A stretch of DNA of 64,000 nt from Taxillus chinensis (taxonomy: Eukaryota > Streptophyta > Magnoliopsida > Santalales > Loranthaceae): positions 20,095,029 to 20,159,028 of the forward strand of contig CM042086.1 of assembly GCA_023512835.1 (NCBI GenBank), written 5' to 3'. How positions within the stretch are numbered: the stretch's first letter is position 1; every line of letters starts with the position of its first letter. Positions 58,918-64,000 of the stretch are shown piece after piece. Made by a program: the position numbers and the translations under genes. The notes under the pieces were generated by a model. The model ran no database searches and was not told the origin of the DNA. It saw nothing but the letters and a program-made list of their open reading frames with translations.

Positions 58918-59725
58918 AGTTTGGGAATGCTTTTGAAAGACTGCAGCAAAAAAAATATTTGATAAAATCAAAATAAGTACTTATAAAAAAAGTTTCTGCT
59001 TTTTTTTCTCAAAAGCAGAAATCCAAGGGTTTAGAAATTCAGCTGACTCTCCATATACAACTTACGATGAATATTTTATGTGGTATTTGGTTGACAAAAT
59101 TGCAACACGTATAACGTGTTTAAGCTTTTAGAAGCTATTTTTAAGAAGCAGTTTTTTAAAAATTAAAATAACAATATTATCCTCTCTCTTCATCCTCATC
59201 TTGTGCCAACGAGGGATGCGTGCATAGGAGGCCGACGGGTCGGGGAGCACGGGGGTGGGGCAGCGTCGGGGGATGGGATAGGGGGTGGGCGGCATCGGCG
59301 GGGCGGCGTCGGGGGTGGGCGGCGTCGGGGGCAATTGGGATGGGATCGGGAAGCGTAGGGGGAGAGGGAGTGGGCGGTGTCTGGGATGGGAGAGGGGGCG
59401 AGGGGTGTGTGCAGCGGGATGGGAGTGGGGTTGGCAAAGGGAGGGTGCGGCGGGATGGGTGAGGAGGGGTGCGATGGGATGGGGAGGGGAGGGATTAGGT
59501 TTTTTTTAAAAAATTATAATATAATTAATAAGAATATTTATGTTTTTTACGTTTTCATAGCACTTTTGTTTTTAATTTACCAAACATCTATTACTTGCTT
59601 TTAAAATTTAAAGCACTTTTAAAATTATATTTTACCAAACACTCACCTGCTTATTTTTACAGCAGCTTATTTTTCCAGCACAGCTAAAAACAGCTTTTTC
59701 TAAAGGCACAGCATTACCAACTAGT
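58918..59725. mobile_element. hAT-like nonautonomous element with G-rich core
   Basis: The left end GGCCCAGTTTGGGAATGC is partly mirrored by the right end, which read inward is AGTTGGTAATGCTGTGCC. AT-rich arms with AAAAGCAG/CAGCTT words enclose a G-rich + strand core (59210-59500). Target duplications were not identified. The proline-rich minus-strand frames here are compositional. Confidence 0.5.
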
Positions 59726-61940
59726 GAATATATGTCAAATTGTAAAATTTAAAGATTAAAAAAAGTTACTATAGTAATATCTATATTTAGATATTCACTA
59801 TTGATCCTTTAAATTATACTTTTCTCCTTACATTTAATATCTTAATTATTTAAAATGTATTATTTTATTATATAGAGATAGAAATAGAGAACTTGGTGTA
59901 TGTAATTTTTAAAATATTTCTAAAATTTTATTTTACGTCCTTTAAAATAAAGATGAAGAAAATGAAACTGATATGAATGCTTTAAGAGGATTTCCAATAC
60001 TATTTTTTTGTCCACTCAATTTTTTAATAAAATATCATTCTACAACTTTAATTCCAATATTACTTTTCATTCTATTTTTATTCTTATTAAAATAATATTT
60101 CTATTATTTTAGTTTTAAATTTTTTATTCCCTTTATTAATATATGTAAGGAAAATAAATATGAAAAAATATTATATAATGTAAAAGGTAAATAATCACCC
60201 TATACAAATATTATTTTTTAAATATGAATAGAGGAATTGAAAAGTTTATGAGAGTAATATTTTTTAAATATGAAAAGAGGAAATTAAAAGTTTCTTGGTA
60301 TGTCTCAATTTATTCAATTATGTAAATTTGAATAAATTATTTGCTCTTATCATAGTTTTAACAATGAGAAAAGAATGAATTCAAAGAGAAAGTATATTAG
60401 ACGTATCCACCTATTTTGACAACTAAAACTTAAAATTAAATAGTTTTAAAATTGGACCCATTTGAAAAGACTAACAACATGGCCAGCAAAAACACAAAAA
60501 AACGTTAAATGATATAGGGGGTCACCAATGTGGACTTTTGACCGACCTTCTAGGTTAAAAGTCTTAAAACATTTGGTAGGAGGAGAAACCACTTTTAAAA
60601 GAGAAAATGAGGAAAAAAAGTATAAAATTTTAAAAATTAATTTAAGCCAAAGTCAACGTACCTATTTTCCACTACTTACCCACCCCCATAACTACCCCCC
60701 TCACTTCCCTTCTCAGCCTCTTTCCATCAAAAACCCAAACTCTCCTCCAAAACTTCCCAAGTCTATAACACCCCAAACCCCCAAGCCTTCTCTTCTCTCA
60801 CTCCTCCTTTGGAGCCCAGGGTAAAATCACAAATTAACAGCTTCCTCCTCAACATAAAATGGGCCTTGCCCCTCAATAATAGTAATTATAAACAAACTAT
60901 AGAAAAATAAATTATTATTATTCCACAATAAAAACCTTCTATATATATTAGGATGGCTTTGCCCCTCAAAAGTAATGAATGTATATAGAGAAAGATATTA
61001 TTATCCAAGCTGCCCCCCTCATACAAAAATTAGGAGCGCCCCTCAAAATAAGTAAGTAAGAACGTAAAAATGTAATAACGTAAGAATATTATTACTGGTT
61101 TTCCCACCATAAACTTAAGTCTCTCAATAATTATTTATGAAAACTATTATTATCAAACTAAAAATACTTTAAATTTGTTCGTTTAAACCGAAGCAAAAAG
61201 AAGGGATCCCCTCTCTTTCCTTACCCACTCCGACCTGGAAACACCTTCAAACTCAGATTTTTCTCATAATTTGAAGAATTAACTTCTTTGGCCCTTGGAA
61301 TTGTAACTAATTATTGAGGTGAATACCCTTTACTTATCGGGGCTTACAAGACTCCTTTACGTTGAAATTTACCATTGTGATTGTTTAGTTTGTGAAAAAG
61401 TTTAGTTTGGCAAATGTTTGGGTGGTTCCAAGCCTCCAAGTGGGTAAGAACACCCTGGAGGCACCGAAACAGTACACAGTGGAACCTAGAGTAGAATCTT
61501 TTTTCCGAGTTGATTATCTCCATATATTATCCCTTACTTTTAACCTTCTGGCTATGAGCTCATTTCCTTCAGTTTTGTTTCAAACCCAGGGAACTGGAGA
61601 AAGCAAGGATGCTAGATAACTTCAACGTGGAATAAATCAAGAAGAATGCAGATATGCGAAAACTATAGGTTACCCCTAGTCCTAACCTAAACCTTAAGAT
61701 CTTGTGAGAGTCTTGATGTAATAAATAAACCATCAATTTACGTTGAGTAACAGAACTATTCAATAATTGTAATATTTTATTTAACCCACCACTACCCACC
61801 TCTAAGTCCAAAAAGCTTAAATGGGGCCCCCACGTGGCTATCGAGCAAAGGTTTAGTTAGTAAAGAGACAGTTATAAATAACAGTTAACTTACAATAAGA
61901 AATCAGTATTATTGTGGTTATGGTTAATTTACTAACCTAA
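59726..61940. other. AT-rich intergenic DNA with GCCCCTCAA repeats
   Basis: No gene is recognised. Between about 60860 and 61050 a GCCCCTCAA-type word recurs four times, separated by TATTATTA-rich spacers. 60660-60830 is C-rich on the + strand. Confidence 0.4.
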
Positions 61941-61944
61941 CTAT

Positions 61945-64000
61945 GTGCTAAAGGGGCCAAAATGGTTGAAACAGGACGGAGGAAAGACACCCACAAGGAA
62001 AACAGCAAGAACTTCAAGGGTCACCCAGACTCTTCCTAGTGGATTGCGGGACCTACCACCAAAGGGCAACCTTCAAACAGCGGCACCACAAGGTGTAACA
62101 CAAAGAACCCATGGCACTTATCAACACAAACGACAAAAGACCGACCCAACACACCCGCCCGGAGCAGGTAAAACCTCAACCAAAAGGACCATTCTACCAC
62201 ACAACCCCCCCCTCCCGATCCCTCCCCCATGGAGGAATGGATTAAAGAAAAGAACTCGATGGACGCCAAAAGAAAAGTTTGCCACCACGGAGGGCGAGGC
62301 AAACCAAGGGGACCCTTGTTAAACGAGGGAGAGAGCTCGTCGGGAAGCTTCAAGAGATCTTACAAGAAGTATTTTCCCGACCACGGAGTAAGATGAGAGA
62401 CTCCTCGATCTTAACAAAAGGAGAGACGGCCACGCAACACCAAGGGCCGCACCTCTTACGAAACCAACAAAGTCAAAGCCCCATGCTAACCGCCGCGCGC
62501 TTTTGACTTCCCCTGTTGCATGCGCGACAAAGTAAAGGAACACTTGCTACCACCAAAATCGTAGCAAAAGAAAGAGAAACACCATCCTAAGGACGGAGAC
62601 CAAAGCCAGTAGAGGAGCATCCACCCCCTATGGAAAGACACCTGAGTCTCCAAGGACGGGAAAAGTTTCTGTGGTAGGGCGACCAAGCCCCACAAACAGG
62701 GCCCCAACGGGCCCTAATCCCACTATACACTTCACCAAGACCAAACCGCCGCCCGCCCACCAATCTTCAACTCAAAATTTGGACTTAGCAACGCCAAAAC
62801 TATGGGGAACTAATCTCCCACTTCCGACCAACCCATTACCACACACCACCAACACCCCTAGGGCACCCCCGCACCCAACAAGGAGCCAAAGGAAGAACAA
62901 ACCGTAAAGCCTCCATAAGCTCAAACGCCATCCTTATTTGATCCGTTCACCCTTTCGCCTCACCAAGATCTAACATATGAACCCCGAGAAAGAACAACAT
63001 GGACCCAAAGCCACAAACCCCCCCATACTATAGATGGTTCCAAACCTAACTCCTAGGTGGACTTTGATGTATATTGGAGGAGTACACCAACACCCCCATG
63101 AGGACTCAAAAGAGATTTACCTCCACCACCAAGTCGGTTTCACGTGTCAAAGGTGGGGATGCCCACCAAGAGGAACTTTCCCGCAACACAGGGGTGACAC
63201 AAAGTCCCTACGCTTCCATAGAAGAGTTTCAGAATCGCCGACCTCCTCGCCACGAAGCAACTCCACGTCTATTCCGGACAACCACCCAAAGTCCTTACGG
63301 ATGGCCCAAGAGTTAACAACAGCAAGATTGAGGACAAAGACCTAGGCCTGTGCCACCTTGGGAGCCCGCTTGTTCAGAAGGGATGGCTCAATGGGCCAAG
63401 GGACTACCGCCCCACAGAAAAAACCTTTACCAGGAAAGACTCTTGAAAGCCTTCTATTGCCTCGACCCGGAGGCCGGACCCCGCCCAGGAGCCCTGCTAA
63501 GCCTTTGGGACCCCCCGAGGCTCCCTTGCTTGTCGTTGCTGCTCCCAAGCGCAAACACACCGAACCCCTTGGCCACCTTGCGCCTGAACTCTCCGTGGAC
63601 CCAAGGCAAACCCCGGGCGTTCTGGCGCCGTCGCGACTGAGCCCGGCCCAAACCCCGGCTCGGCCCGAGGGAACAAACGCCCTGTACCTCTTTGGCCTAC
63701 CCGGGGGAACCCTTAGGGGCGGGAGCAAAGGAGTAATTACACGGGGACACCCCCCGACTACTGCACCCTCCTAGGCTTATGGGGAGACTCGCTAAAAGTC
63801 TAACCCCAAAGGGCCCGAGGGCCTGGCCCCCCGGAGGCGTGGTGGCGGGCGCCTCGGCCGATCGCTGGCCGAGGGGGATGTTGAAATCATAAAACCCCCG
63901 GGAAGACGCCTACCTCCCCTTTTGGAGGAGGGCAAAACAGGCGGGGAACGCACCAGCCGAGCGGTGGGGGGGGGGAGAAAGGCTTCGTGCGCCACCCCAA
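61945..64000. other. Unidentified GC-rich segment, possibly LINE ORF1 or gag-like repeat
   Basis: Composition changes abruptly to GC-rich, purine/pyrimidine-biased sequence that continues to the window edge. Several overlapping frames are open on both strands, but none gives a domain I recognise. The Pro/Thr/Arg-rich + frames with a few Cys/His are reminiscent of plant LINE ORF1 or gag tails. Stops split every frame. I make no functional call. Confidence 0.3.

Noticed and set aside
59128..59462. Proline-rich minus-strand and glycine-rich plus-strand ORFs
   Set aside because: They reflect GGGATGGG-type repeats in the G-rich core of a hAT-like element.

Overview
This is a nuclear window from a flowering plant, most likely a woody eudicot. 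Evidence: AT-rich intergenic DNA, GT-AG introns of up to about 4.5 kb, three plant-specific gene families, and dense Ty1/copia, hAT, PIF/Harbinger, CACTA and RTE-LINE debris. I cannot name the species. There is no operon, CRISPR, rRNA or tRNA gene.

Three genes look complete, all on the + strand. (1) An ARF-GAP of the AGD6/AGD7 type at 7195-13212 has 3 exons and a reconstructed 461 aa product. (2) A GTD-binding (DUF593) myosin-binding protein at 36069-39436 has 3 exons and about 564 aa. (3) A subgroup-I calcium-dependent protein kinase close to CPK1/CPK2 at 45950-56521 has 7 exons and 615 aa. They are functionally unrelated neighbours: vesicle coat/ARF cycling, myosin XI receptor, and Ca2+ signalling.

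Layout. 1-6650: AT-rich DNA, a decayed minus-strand copia carrying a nested 1.06 kb TRIM-like element, and a poly-A/TG tract. 6650-13212: the ARF-GAP gene with an RTE LINE remnant in intron 2. 12750-32450: a complex tandem segmental duplication. A block holding the last ARF-GAP exon, its 3' flank and NSE4-like (SMC5/6 kleisin) sequence occurs, in part, three times. It is broken up by a probable CACTA element with a hAT-like insertion, a PIF/Harbinger element with a G-rich core, a DDB1 C-terminal pseudogene, a receptor-like kinase fragment, and a full-length 4.9 kb copia whose empty site survives in a sister copy. 32450-36040: repeats, including a near-perfect palindromic MITE, then the myosin-binding gene. 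39440-45370: degenerate tandem duplication, a foldback repeat and a second copy of the G/C-core Harbinger family in the opposite orientation. 45370-56521: the CDPK gene, with a MITE, an RTE LINE tail and a sense copia relic in its introns. 56522-64000: AT-rich repeats, a hAT-like element with a G-rich core, and a terminal 2 kb of GC-rich sequence I could not identify.

I found no convincing undescribed biological system. The most informative signals are the duplicated block with its internal empty-site control, the DNA transposon family whose AT-rich arms enclose a strongly strand-asymmetric G/C core, and gene fragments (NSE4, DDB1, RLCK) scattered among the repeats.
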